DNA of 64,000 nt from Aldrovandia affinis (lineage: Eukaryota > Chordata > Actinopteri > Notacanthiformes > Halosauridae): assembly GCA_029706075.1 (NCBI GenBank), contig JAINUG010000014.1, forward strand, positions 2,552,001 to 2,616,000, in the 5' to 3' direction. Below the pieces are notes generated by a model, which saw only the letters and a list, made by a program, of their open reading frames with translations, was not told the DNA's origin and ran no database searches. Below are positions 1-11,937 of this stretch, in pieces; positions within the stretch are counted from its first letter, which is position 1; each line of letters opens with the position of its first letter. Position numbers and translations under genes: made by a program.

Positions 1-39
1 CTTAAGTCTCCAGGTTAAACTCTCCCGGTCATGCTGCAA

Positions 40-210
40 TTGAATGCGCGCACGCACGCACACGCACGCACGCACGAACACACACACACACACACACACA
101 CAGCATACCTGAAGAACAGGTACCTTCAAATCAGTCAAACTATCCATCCATCCGTCAATCGTCCATCCGTCAATCCGTCAATCGTCCATCCGTCCAATCT
201 GACCAAATTT
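40..210 (+). repeat. (CA)n/CACG microsatellite and CCATCCGTCAATCGT tandem
   Basis: CACGCACG and (CA)n at 47-102, then repeats of CCATCCGTCAATC at about 147-205. Confidence 0.8.
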
Positions 211-3200
211 TCAAAAAATGAAGATTAATGTGAAAATGTACAAGCAATGATGAGAAAACCCAAGCAAAAATAAGGATAAGAGAAACTGGCCATTCCCAGC
301 TGTAGAGCCAACTTCTGTACAGAGAGGCAAAAATGAAGAGGAGAAAGAAAGAGTAAGAAGCAACTTTTTTTAGTTTTGCTCTCCATCAGCCTGGTAGTAC
401 CTGGATTAGTCTGTGGTGTTCCATTGATAGAAGGAGGAAGGGAGAGAGAGAAAAAGAGAACCAGAGAGAGAGAGAGAGACAGAGAGGCTCCACAGTCTTC
501 AGTCTGGCTTCCACACATGCACAGTTGCTGCTTGGGTCACATGACCAATTCCTATGTAGAATATTCTCTGACACGGCACTGGGCATGCTCAGTAGCAGCC
601 CTGCTGTTCTTGATAAAGGGAAAGGGGAAGGAGGGGGGAAAAATCCAGCCATTTCGAGGAATAGAAATCCAGTTAACAAAGGAGACAGTCTTCAGAGCCG
701 GGCCAATCTGCATTTCCACCTTTACCGTCAGCACTCTCGCTCTCAGTTAGACATGAGCGTGGCAGGCTTTATTTTTTAAATCGAATACTGTCAGAGAATT
801 CATGGCAAGAGCAGTGAGGTAAACTACAAGACAAGTTTAATGTACAGTACATGAGCTTTTGTCCACCAACACTGAAACAGACCGTTCTTTACCGTTTCAT
901 TCACTTCCATGCGCCAGCGCAAAAAACTACGGATGCCAAACACTACGGCTTTCAGAGATCTGATCTAGTTTCTACTGCACTGCCAGTAACATCACACACA
1001 ACACAAATTCCTTAAGATCTTCAAAAGGATTAACAGTTGGGGTTTTTTTTGGGGGCGATGATATAATGTTAGCCAGCCAATGGAGATTTGCCAGTGGTGA
1101 GCTGAACATGTTAATAGTCCTTGTGAAAATGTGGCAGTTGGGTAGGAGATGTCTTCATGCTGCCGTCTTTCAGTTTTCAGTCACGCTATTCACACAGAAC
1201 CCCCTGGCAGGGCCTGACTGACATGTAGGCAGATGCTTTGGGGTAGCCCCTGTTCCGAAACACGCCAGAGGGACAGCAATTAGGGGCCCCTTCGAATCCG
1301 GTATAGCCTGCGATTTCTAGCCTGTCATCTTCTGATCAGTCATTCGGGTGCGAGGTATTCCTTCGGATTCACATTGGTTATAAGCAATTTGTCTCCTGCC
1401 AAAACTGTGTTACTATGTCATGTCAAAGTGTACATAATGTTGTTTCCTCTAGCATAAACCCTGCATATGAAGCAAACGACTAGACAATCTTTGCCAAATT
1501 GTCTGTGATTTCATCGACCACCATACATTGAGTTTTTATTCTCTCTTCTTCCCAGATGTAGGAATTAGCTTCTGGCTATAAACACTTAATGTAATGCATA
1601 TGATGGCTTTTGCCATATCCCTGACAAATAAAAAATAAAAAGTAAATAAATAATAAAATATTGCTAACAGCGCTTCAGTCTATAGTGCTCCATGGCATTT
1701 GCTCACTGTGGGTCTTGTCACTGGCAGTTTCGTATTTTCTCGCTGGCTCTAAAAAAAGTTATAAGGCCTGCAGCCCTTAGAACCTGATTTAATTGGAAGC
1801 ACTGGACGATTTAAAATATGACAACACCCCCCATTGTAAGGACGGCTGACAATTCCTGGTCCAGACACCCGTTGCTATAGAGTTAGTTTGCCAAACCTAG
1901 CTAGCAATCTTTCCACAAAGTGGACGAAGAAGATTTAGCTATCGAGATCCAACACTGTGGAATGACCCGATTTTGCGAAGCGTTCAGTCATTGTATCAAT
2001 ATTTAAATCTGGCCTTGACGCTCTCCATCCTCCGATACGGACCACAGGTGAGCAACTGTTGGGTGGAATCTTGTCTGTAGAATGTTAGTCGTTCCTTTCG
2101 GTTACGCGGTTGCTGGTTGGTATGCTCGGCTACCTACAGGTAAGTGACGGGTTGTTTTGGTTGTCATAATAGCATGACGCTTCTTACTGAAATCATAGCA
2201 AAATTGTTATTCGTAGTAATGTGAGCCTCTTCAAATTCCAACCTTTTCTCTACGCCATGGCAGGAATGCCGAAAGCTGCTCCTAGCTGAGCATACGTGCA
2301 CGCCTACATATCTCTGCTTGGGTTTCCATGGGAACTGAAGGAAAAAAATATCCACGTTAATGACTATGAGATATGATGATGGTGAAAACGCGGTCTCAGA
2401 CACCACTCCAGAATCCCACAGAAGTGTTCAACTGGTTTGGGATCTGGTGACTGAGACGGCCACGGCATATGGCTGACATCATTTTCATGCTCATCACACC
2501 ATTCAGAGTGGACTTAAACCATGCCAGGACAATGCACCCCACACCATAACAGAGCCGCCAGAAACCTTAACTTACTCCGGTGTTCCTTTAATTTGGCAGT
2601 TACCTGTATGAATACAATTTTACAAAAGCAGATAAAGACCCAGAAAGGAAAGGAGGAAGAAAGCCATGCAAAGGTAACGAGACACGATTGCGCTTGTCAC
2701 CCGATTGCAGAATAGCACACAATTCCCAAAAACCTCTCAAGAGGAATATACAGCTTTTCAGATCGGGTGAATGATGGACGCAAGTAGGACTTGACCGGGA
2801 TGTCAAGTTAATCACAACAATATTTTTCCTCCCGTCGGATCTCAATGGACAGTACTTCCAAAAAAACACTGATTAGTTTCCTTTAATGTCCTCGAATGAG
2901 GATACTCTTACTCCATAGCTCAAACGGAAATGAGCCCGTGAAGGTAATTACAATGGGTCAGTAAGGGACATGCGCAACCTAAACACAGCAGTACAATAGA
3001 ACAACATTAGCAGAGGGCTACACTCAGTCACAGTCACAGTCTTTGTGAAGCAAAAAAGAAAAACAAAGGGTTTTCTTTGCGATAGAACTTAGAAGCACAC
3101 TTTGTTGTGCAGAGCGAGCAACATTTGGAGGGAGGGGTTCCTTTAACCTGAAGGCATTTTTTCAGAACAGCAACACACAGTAGGTGCACCAAAGCAGAAA

Positions 3201-5929
3201 CAACAGCACGAGCTTCAACACTGATAGCTCGGGGGTTAAAAAGGAGTCCAATACTATGAGAATAACAGCATGACCTTTGCCACATATGTGCCTTTCAGGA
3301 ATTACATAACGAATCTAAGATTACTATATGAATGACGACGCCACCGGTTCCACAAGTAAACCATTGTAAAAATGCTTTTGCCTTCATCTTTTAAATTACC
3401 CTAATTATTTCACAGATGGCAAATGGTGTTCCCAGAGAGAACTTTACACACAACAGAAAATGTTACCACAGAACCCACTGGACTTGCAAAAAGCCTTTGC
3501 TTTCTCTTTGGAGTGACAATAGAGTTCCTTGACATTCCTTCAGCTGACACTGCCTGTGGAGTCCACATCCTGCCTGCTCGCGTGAAACGCACAAAAAAAA
3601 TGCCTTAGCCTGGCAGTCATAATGGTGCACATGGGACAACTACCAGCTAAAAAGCAAATAATATATCTAACATTTGAGATCCTCCAGCAGGAAAAAATGA
3701 CAGGTTTGCAGACAAGAATGCATTGCGGAATGCAGGGACGTTAAATGAAATATGACATGGCATGAACAAACAAATCCAAGAACCACAGATAAATAAGACC
3801 AAAAACACACATGGAATATCATTCTAATCTGTGGAGGATTGTCTCTTTCTCTCTCTCCCTCTCTCTCGCTCTCATTCTTTCTCATTCGCTCTAGCTTCCA
3901 ACCCCATAATCTGCCATACCTTAACCAGCTGAAGGGCCTTTCTTTGAGCTGCAGGCCTGCACCACGCTTCCCTCCAGTCCAAAGGCCTGACGCCACTGCA
4001 CTGAACACTACTTCCTGCTTCCACTAGGAGCAGCAGCAGCACTACTGAGCATGCTCAGTAAAGCCAGGGTAGGCTGGGAGAGAGTAGAAAGGACAACAAG
4101 CCCTCATGGCTTCCAACATCAAGCCAGCTATGTGTGACTCTGGACACATAGGAGTAAGAGCAAAGGAGGATATGGATGGCATGTCAATTAGGTCTCCCTG
4201 TCCTATTCTTTCTCCAGCCAATGTTTTTGTAGCGCTCTTAGAAGAGTGAAACGTGATCCTCAAGCCTTTTTCCTTGATTATCTCAAAATCCAGTATCAAA
4301 ACCAGATATTGGACTGTAGCCATTTTACAGTCAGCATTGGGACGAGCAGACCTTTGTCCCAAGTATGTAACAAACTGCACTCTTCTCAAATCCTGAATAT
4401 GTCCATTTGCCCAGTTGTATAAGGTCCTACAATACATACCTGCTATAAACGGCAGAAGTTCACAACTGGAAATGGAACTTGACATTTCTATATACCAGAA
4501 ACATTGAACATCAAACCTAGAGCATTGAGTTGGCCCTGCTAAAAGTGTGTAATGCACTAGGCCTAGTTAATTGAGTGCCACAATATTAAGTGATGGTTCA
4601 AGTAGTTTCAACACTGCAGCTACGAGGCTACTTTCAGTTAAATCTGAAATGGTAGAATCACGACGTTCCTTGGTGACAGAAGCCTAAATCCTCTCTCCCA
4701 AAATAATTACTGAAAAATTACCCTATCCTTTCCTATGTTTATCATATTGCTAGAGAACGCTGCATCTGTGGACTGTAAATACAATTCTGTTTATGTCAGT
4801 AGTGAAAAACAGGAGACAGATACATTTTTGAATATATAAAATATAACAGCGCTAGCTATTACACTAAATAGCTCCCTACAATCAAGCAGTAGCCACCATA
4901 TAAAGATAATCATCATCACTGTGCAAATTACTTTCAGTTTCTCATAACTAGCCACTTTAAAAAAAAGTTTCATTACCCAATATTGCTCACTTTAAACAAT
5001 TGGCAAGCCCGTTGAGCCCTACAATGGCCATTGTCCATGAGATTCAAGCTTTGCCGTTGTGTGCCCGGAGATAACAGGCCCTCGTGGATCGACTTTTTAT
5101 TTCTTGACTCTGGAGCGCCATCTGTCGTATAATAACTGGCTATTGCATAATTTAATTTCGAAACCAAAAGAAAATAAATAATGGCATACAGTAAATCCAT
5201 TATATAACCACAATAGCAACCAAATATCTGATTCGAATGAACTTTTAACCAAGTGTGTTGGCTCAGTTGAACATGCATTATTTTGTTAGCTTAGACTTCT
5301 GCATCGATGCAATTAACATAATGTCTTTTTACATTGTATATCAATGTCTCAATTGTATACTAACCATTTAACCGGAAAGACCAACTAATAAATTGTCGCA
5401 ATGCAAAGAGAGAATTGTCTTGTCACAAATGTCGAGTTAACTTAGCGGCACTTATTCATTTGCACGCCGAGCAGACAGTAGGGTAGCAACGGCTTCACCT
5501 TATGTGCTCGCCTAATGTGGAACTGTTCAAATTTAGGCAATTATAAGGGGGGAAGGGGGCAACTGACATTTTTTCAAAAGTGCATGTAGGAAACCCATGT
5601 CATGCAGCAGCATCTAGAGTTACAAAAGAGTCAAGTACTCTGTCAAGTACGGTGCTTTGCTTTCTAATAAAAATGCGTGCTCGCGCTAAAGGAAAATAAA
5701 AAAACTTTCACAATGCACAGATGCTGGAAGTGTGGCGACTCGACTCCGCGAACGTCTGCAGTCAAGCCTGCTCGCCACAAAAGATAGCAAACTAACGTAT
5801 CGAGGTTACAACGATAACCCTGAAGAGGCACAGTAGGAGGCCCTGTAAGAAAACCTTGTAGACACTCCATAAACGACACGTGGGCATTTTATGATCCGTA
5901 TATTTGGCAGACAACCCCTCCCTCCCGTA
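211..5929. other. Non-coding, no gene recognised
   Basis: Apart from the purine run at about 430-485 and the Tc1 fragment (2370-2609), this stretch shows only short open frames without known motifs. The longest, 4042-4557 on the minus strand (171 codons), has no recognisable domain. Two perfect-looking plus-strand donors occur at about 2047 (ACAG|GTGAGC) and 2139 (ACAG|GTAAGT), with no coding partner. Confidence 0.5.
2370..2609 (-). mobile_element. Fragment of the same Tc1/mariner-type family
   Basis: It shares CACTCCAGAATC, AAGTGTTCAA and GACTTAAACCATGCC-type blocks with 55075-55424 and ends in the same right TIR (GTTCCTTTAATTTGGCAGTT, then ACCTGTA). The left TIR is missing and an internal stretch is deleted relative to the other copy. 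Confidence 0.7.
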
Positions 5930-6230
5930 AAATAAATTCGCCAGTGGGATGCTGCCCCGATTATTCCATCCGAGAATTCACGCGCGTTCAGGCGCACAGA
6001 CAAAAGCAGTTTGTGAATTTCAGAAGACGGGCGGGCAGTTTGAAAAGGAAGGCGCACAGTAGCCCAGCGGCGTGCCTCATCCCTCACTAACTGAGCCCAG
6101 TTTACGGGAAAAACAAATGATCACGATAATCGCCAGCGGCTACAGAAAGTCGCAGGGCTTAAACGCTTACCTCTGTTTTCAGTGGAGCTCACCAGTCGGT
6201 CAACCAACGTGCCCCGAATCCCCACCTACT
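5930..6230 (-). promoter_or_regulatory. GC-rich patch with minus-strand splice donor, possible first exon of the next gene
   Basis: CpG-rich stretch in AT-rich surroundings. The minus strand has ACAGAG|GTAAGC (complement of about 6162-6173), a strong donor. In human, EHMT1 follows ARRDC1 in the same orientation, so a 5' non-coding exon of that gene would be expected on this side. No coding evidence. Confidence 0.25.
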
Positions 6231-7032
6231 TAGCCCTCTGACGTCATTGTATTCATGTATACGCCGAGCACTGAATACAGTGCTAGCATTTGGGAGTATA
6301 TTCGGACTTTTTTTTGCCAAACCCTTCTATATCCATGCTTAATATGTTTTGGGGCATTTAAATTATCCCAATTTCCGTATAGTATAAATTGGATTTCTTG
6401 TGTATACGCTTGCACAGAATATGATAAAATACACTGTATAACAGTGGTTCCAACTGTTTGCAGGCTTCCCTTCCAGCCACAATTAAGCTGTTAATTGTTC
6501 TTCACTCGACACTTTTAATGTATATTGACGGATGAATCCCTCTTAAGACCACGTTATGTCAGAAACAGCTATGCATGCCATGAACAATACATGTCTAATA
6601 TTCATATCCCAGGAATTTTTATCAGACAGATCAACTAATGTTTTTATTTTCTGCAATGAAATGACGAATGATTCCTTCAAAAATACATTTACATTTTTAA
6701 AATTAATGAAATTATACACAAGGTTACATTTTTAAATTAATTAAATTATACACTGACAGCTGAAATCAGTATGGCCCCAAATGCTTAAAGTGTGGACACC
6801 TGGTCACTGAAACTAACCCATTGATGGAAAATGAAAAGTTGAATGACTGAGCAAATGGCAACACCTGCAAATAAGTTAAAGGGGGAAAAATATGGAACTT
6901 GTTCATTACCACATGTTGACGTCATGTTTTCAACAACCTTAAATGACCAAGAGACTGGCGGTGACAAAAACCAACATACACAGTGGGCCCCCAGGAACGA
7001 CTTTGGAAACTAGCACCTTACAGGTTTTCCTC

Positions 7033-7210
7033 AAATCTGGCCCTGAAGGGCCACAGGGCATGCTGGTTTTTGTTTCAACCTGAAATGAAACTAGTTTGAA
7101 CCCGAGAAGACAGGGGAGGTGAGTTATCTGTGCAATCAACCACTTTAATTGATCAATTAAATGCTGGGTAACAACAAAAACCAGCACACCCTGCTGCCCT
7201 CCAGAAGTGG
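7033..7210. mobile_element. Short inverted-repeat element (MITE-like), copy 1
   Basis: About 180 bp with inverted ends: GGGCATGCTGGTTTTTGTTT on the left, and on the right ACAACAAAAACCAGCACACC then CTGCTGCCCTCCAG. The core is TTTAATTGATCAATTAA. No coding capacity. A diverged second copy lies at 8473-8655. Confidence 0.6.
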
Positions 7211-7907
7211 ATTCTGGAAACCCTGCTATACAAGATACGCTGCTCTTTAAAACATATTCTGGGAATGTTTACAAATGTATCAAAGCAATAACTAAACTTT
7301 AGAGGTTTTTTGCCTCTTGTTTGCCCTTCATCCATCAACGTTTGGATTTTTACTTTTAATTAAATTATTTTGACATGACATTTTAAAGGGCCACTATTCG
7401 CTATGGTATATTACGTCATATCTTTAACTCAGACAATTTTAAAGAGCATAAAAACTTGGTTGCATGAGTGGGTAATTCAATTGAACTGTCTCTTAAGAAA
7501 AAGGTATAAAAGTTCAGCACTGTAGCTAAAAGCACTTTTTTTAAACTGCCTACATCTGGGGGCCTACATATTGTCATTAATTATTCATCAAAAAAAGATA
7601 CTAAACTATATATCCTGGCCATTATGTTAATTTAATAAAACACAAATTCACAATATGTCTGCCTGCCAAAAACATATTGCCGTTTTTCTGGGCTTTGCAG
7701 TGAAAAAATCTATGTATCTATTGTGCATAATTAGTTAGTTTCTCTTTTTAATTATAATTACTTCATTGGATCACTGAATATACCTCTGTCTTGTAATGTG
7801 AATGAGGGAAGGTCAAGGGAGGCTGCACAGCATTAGATGTGATGTGTGCAGTATTGGATTGGGTCACCCTTTTGAACCACCTGAAACAATTTGACATGTC
7901 TATGCCC

Positions 7908-8060
7908 AAGCAGTGGCTAGGAAATTGGGCTAATAACCCAATGACTGCGGGTTCGAACCTCAGGCTGGGCAGTAGCATTGTACCCTTGCGTAAGGAACAC
8001 ATTTCTTCAGCAAAATCTATAACAAGGTACGCGACAGAGGTCCTGGATTATGCTGTGCAC
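7908..8060 (+). repeat. V-SINE-like element
   Basis: tRNA-like head (CAGTGGCTAGGAAATTGGGC and GCGGGTTCGAACCTCAGG), then GTACCCTTGCGTAAGGAACA and TTCTTCAGCAAAATCTATAA, the order seen in teleost V-SINE-type repeats. Confidence 0.6.
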
Positions 8061-8472
8061 TAATACTTACAATTAATAATAAATTTTTCTATAACCAATT
8101 CAAACACTATGCTTCCATTTGAAACAATGTGAAGCAATGATCCCTGTGCGTTTGATTTTGGGTACGGTTTGATGGCAGAAAGGAACAAACACTGAATATC
8201 TTATTCACTGGTGTTAAATGGATTGAAAGACCCCTGTGATACACTGGCCTACAAGCCAGTTAGTATTTTCTATCCAGGGAGCTGCAATTGGTCAGAAGCG
8301 TATTGGTCACTGGTGACTGGTAGGCTGTGGACACCAGGCGCATCTTTAGAAGGACCTAATGCAGTGGTGACCTGAGGACCCCTGGCTGTCCCTCGCCGTG
8401 GATTCGTCACTCAACTAACGACACAGCCGAGACTTGATCCCGCAAGGTCTATACTTTAGGGCAGGAGCGGCC

Positions 8473-8655
8473 GACCCTGGTTCTAGATAGCCAAATGGTC
8501 TGCAGTTTTTTTTGTTTTCACCCTAAAAAAAAATTCTGCGATTCATTTCGACCGAGGAAACCGGGTGAGGTGAGTTAAGTATGCAATCAACTGCTTTAAT
8601 TGATCAATTAAGTAAGGACAAAAGCTAGCTGACCCTGTTGCTTTCCAGGATCAGG
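8473..8655. mobile_element. Short inverted-repeat element (MITE-like), copy 2
   Basis: Same layout as 7033-7210: CCTGGTTCTAG end, GGTGAGGTGAGTTA, CAATCAACTGCTTTAATTGA then TCAATTAA, and a CCTGTTGCTTTCCAGG end. A further partial relative is at about 61380-61460. Confidence 0.55.
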
Positions 8656-8829
8656 TTGACCACCCCTTCTATAGGGCCTCACCTTTCCCTGCTGAGCCAC
8701 GCGCAGCCCAGCTTGGAAGACATTCAGAGGGCCCTGTTTTGTGTAGAAGCCTGTACAACAATAATTCCTGCTGTAAATCTGAAAAGAGTGACCCAGTATC
8801 ACAACAACACAAAGAATCAAGAGAGCGGT

Positions 8830-11168
8830 ACATTTTCAAATACGTTTATTAGTACCATGTACACTATAGATTCGTTTAAAAAAATGTTTGAACTGTAACA
8901 CTGACATCATCAAAGTTGATAATCAGATGTTGCTGATCAAAGACCAAGACAGATCAAAAACAATAAAACCCAAAGGAAAAATAAAATCTTCAAAACTTAA
9001 CATGCAGAGGACAACTTTTAGCAAAAAAACCCAACCACAAATCACCCTTACAAGGGGAGCATCTGTACAACATAGAACAGGAAAAAGTGTCAATAAAGCT
9101 ATGGAACCTTATTTTTCTTGGGGAAATTGATACGTCATGTCATTCCTTTTTTTTGTTTGGAAGCTCAGAGACCAGAACTTAAATGTTCTAACAAGCACGC
9201 ACTCACATTTGGCAACATTTAGCATTCTGTGGATGGACTTAATGTTACCCCAAGGGACGGATGGAGCGAGCCAAAGTGTTTCACAAATGACAAATTATTG
9301 ACTGAATATGGTGTTCTTGCTGCATCACAAACAGGGTTCCCTTCACCAAATGGACATGAAATTGTTTGCAGTTGGAGGTCCGCAATGTAAAAGTAAAGTG
9401 CATAAGAAGCGGTTTGATCGATGCAGTTTTGGATGTCGATTAACACTGGGTGCATACAGACAAGCACTGCTGTCAGTCTGTGGATGTGCTAATCAACAAC
9501 TGGGCATAATTCCAAAACGTGTGTGTGTGTGTGTGTGTGAATTAATTTGCTGAAAACAGGTGTCCCATACCATTAAATTCCTCAGCCAGACAGCCAATCA
9601 GAAACTGCCACTCCATTGTGCAGATGGTGAAATCAGAAATGAGCATGTGCAGGACAGGGTTGGCCCGTGGTTTCATTATTATTATTATCCTGCAGCATGG
9701 TGTACCCCTACAGGAGTACGGCTCCTACTGGGATAATAAACCATCTTAAATGATCCGCAACATGCAAAATTAACCAGAAGCTATGGGGCACTGGATATGA
9801 CAGTGCAGTAACAATATAGTTATATTATGTGTGTGTGTTTGTGTGTGTGAACAATGTAAACAAATGCAATATATTTCTTAGTTGCCAGGGGCTGACGGTG
9901 TGAAGGGAATGAGGGCAGGTCCAGGTGAGGCTAGAGGTCCAGATGTTTGATCTGATCACTTACAACAGGAACATCCTAACTCCACTTGAAAATTTTTTTT
10001 ATCTCAGGTCTGACAATACCAGTGAGTAGAGGAAATTATACACCACAGATAGAATAGGTATATTGCTGTAAATTAAATGATGGCAGCTGTCCTGAAATCT
10101 ACGAAGAGCATTTGAATACAATTCAATTCAGCAATGAATACTAAGGGCTACTGCAGGTCATTTGGTCATTGTGTCATGTCTAAGCAACATTAATCTTAAC
10201 ATAAAACTTCAGAATTTGCAGCGCAGCTACGCAACTGATCGATGTAACGGACCTGAAAAATAAGTGGTTTATTTGACGTTAAAAAAGCTGTACTTGCCCC
10301 ATTTAAAAAAGCTGTACTTGCCACCTTTTCTATGGTACATCTGTTCAACATGACTGACGACCGATAAAAAGAACATATCAACCAAACCACCGCTGACGTA
10401 AACAGTTCATGTACACACCTTTCCTAAGTGTCGGCTAATCTGTGCTTGTGGCAAAAAACACCAGCAAACTTTATACAATAAAATCTTATCCCCCGGTTTA
10501 AAAAACAAAACGGTTACTAAAGTCCTGCAGCCATGAACCCGGTGACATGGGAAAGAGACTAAGGCATTCATGGAACACCTGGGAATCCTCCGCCTTGTGG
10601 AGACTTGAAGTAAAGGCCACATATTGCTTGTAAAGAAATTAACTTTTGTTAATGTTAGAAAATCAGTAGTATTTGTAATCACAGAGGAGGCATCACAGAT
10701 GCTAATATACAAGTATAAAATAGAACCACAGTTCTCAACTGGCCGATATTTCTTTTCTTTTATGTTTTTAAAAGCACCCAGTTCCCTTTTCAAGAGCTGT
10801 GCCTGGTCCACAGGCACTTCCGAGTAACAGCCCTACAGCACAGTAAAAAAAAATGTCTTTGCGGTTTCTCTGTTAACCCTTTTTGCAGCTCAAAACCTGA
10901 ACGGCCACATCGTCGAGAGACGAGAGAGAAAAGATTTGTAAAAAAAAAAAAAAAAAAAAAAAAGATTTCAAAAAAAAGAAAAGACAGAAGAATAAATAAA
11001 CCATAATCCCTTTTCCGAGTTCGGGAAAAACTAATTTACAAAAATGTGACTGTTCCAGCTGGAATTAGGCTGCAGTGCACAATGTGTCTAGCAAGGACAG
11101 TAGTCTTGGAGAGGTCTTGCAGGGAGATGGGGCAGTTAGTACAGGCATCACACACTCTGCCTGAAACC
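8830..11168 (-). other. arrdc1 3' flank / probable 3'UTR, no coding exon seen
   Basis: Downstream of the arrdc1 stop. AATAAA on the minus strand occurs at about 10267 and 8846, either of which could be the polyadenylation signal. Simple repeats include (GT)n at 9519-9540 and poly(A) at 10938-10964. Short ORFs here have no recognisable domain. Confidence 0.35.
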
Positions 11169-11212
11169 TCAGCTGTTGCTGCTGCAGCTGTCCTCATAGC
11201 TGGGAGGGGGTT
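11169..11212 (-). CDS. arrdc1: arrdc1 coding exon 8 (terminal PPxY, stop)
   Basis: 44 nt encoding [14 protein letters not shown] and TGA (11169-11171). The acceptor is CATCACAG. This second PPxY and the SYE-SC ending mirror the human C terminus (PPSYEQSC). Too short for an ORF caller. Confidence 0.95.
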
Positions 11213-11906
11213 CTGTGATGAGGAGAGAGGGCAGAGTCAGACAGAGACAGAGACACACACACACACTAGGTGAGTAAAACTTCTCACTTCATCAAAACCA
11301 ACACCAGCATTAACACCAAAACCAACAACACGTTAACACAATCACCAACATTAGCTTCTGAATATCATCTATCACATGACTGTTGGCTTCAGCTTGATCA
11401 ATGGTCAATGCTGCCACGGAAACGCTCACCATGCGGGTGCTCCCACGTGCTGTACTCAGGGGGCAGGACAAGCGGACAGGAAGTGGGGATTGGGGTCCCT
11501 TCAGAGAAGAAAGGGATGGTGGCCCCCGTGGTCAGACAGAACAGTGGTCCTGAGGCGCCCGGGACAGCTAAGCGGTTCGGGGTGAAGAGGGCGGCGTTGG
11601 GGGAGGCGAAGGCCTGCAGGGCAGAGGGGTCCTGCTGGGAGTGGCTCTTGGTGGGAATTGCCTCGCTGGTCACACCCGCCGCTCCGCTGCCCTCCCCTGG
11701 CCCCTCCACTGGGGGGGCGCTGGGGGTCACGGAGCCAGTGCTGACCCGGGAGGAGCCTCGTGGAGAGGGACGGGGGGGCGCACGGGGTGCCGGGGTGGGC
11801 CGGGAGGGGGGCCTGGGGATGGTGGAGTCGAATGCGATGTTCCCAATGAAGACGGGCAGCGTCACTAAGACCTCAGGAGACTTCAGAGACACCTGCAGGA
11901 CAGCGC

Positions 11907-11937
<31 letters not shown>

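Noticed and set aside
2040-2150. Two strong plus-strand splice donors (about 2047 and 2139)
   Set aside because: No adjacent coding sequence or acceptor partner could be identified.
4042-4557. 171-codon minus-strand ORF
   Set aside because: The longest open frame in the left 10 kb, but with no recognisable motif, no splice context and no promoter; I treat it as chance.
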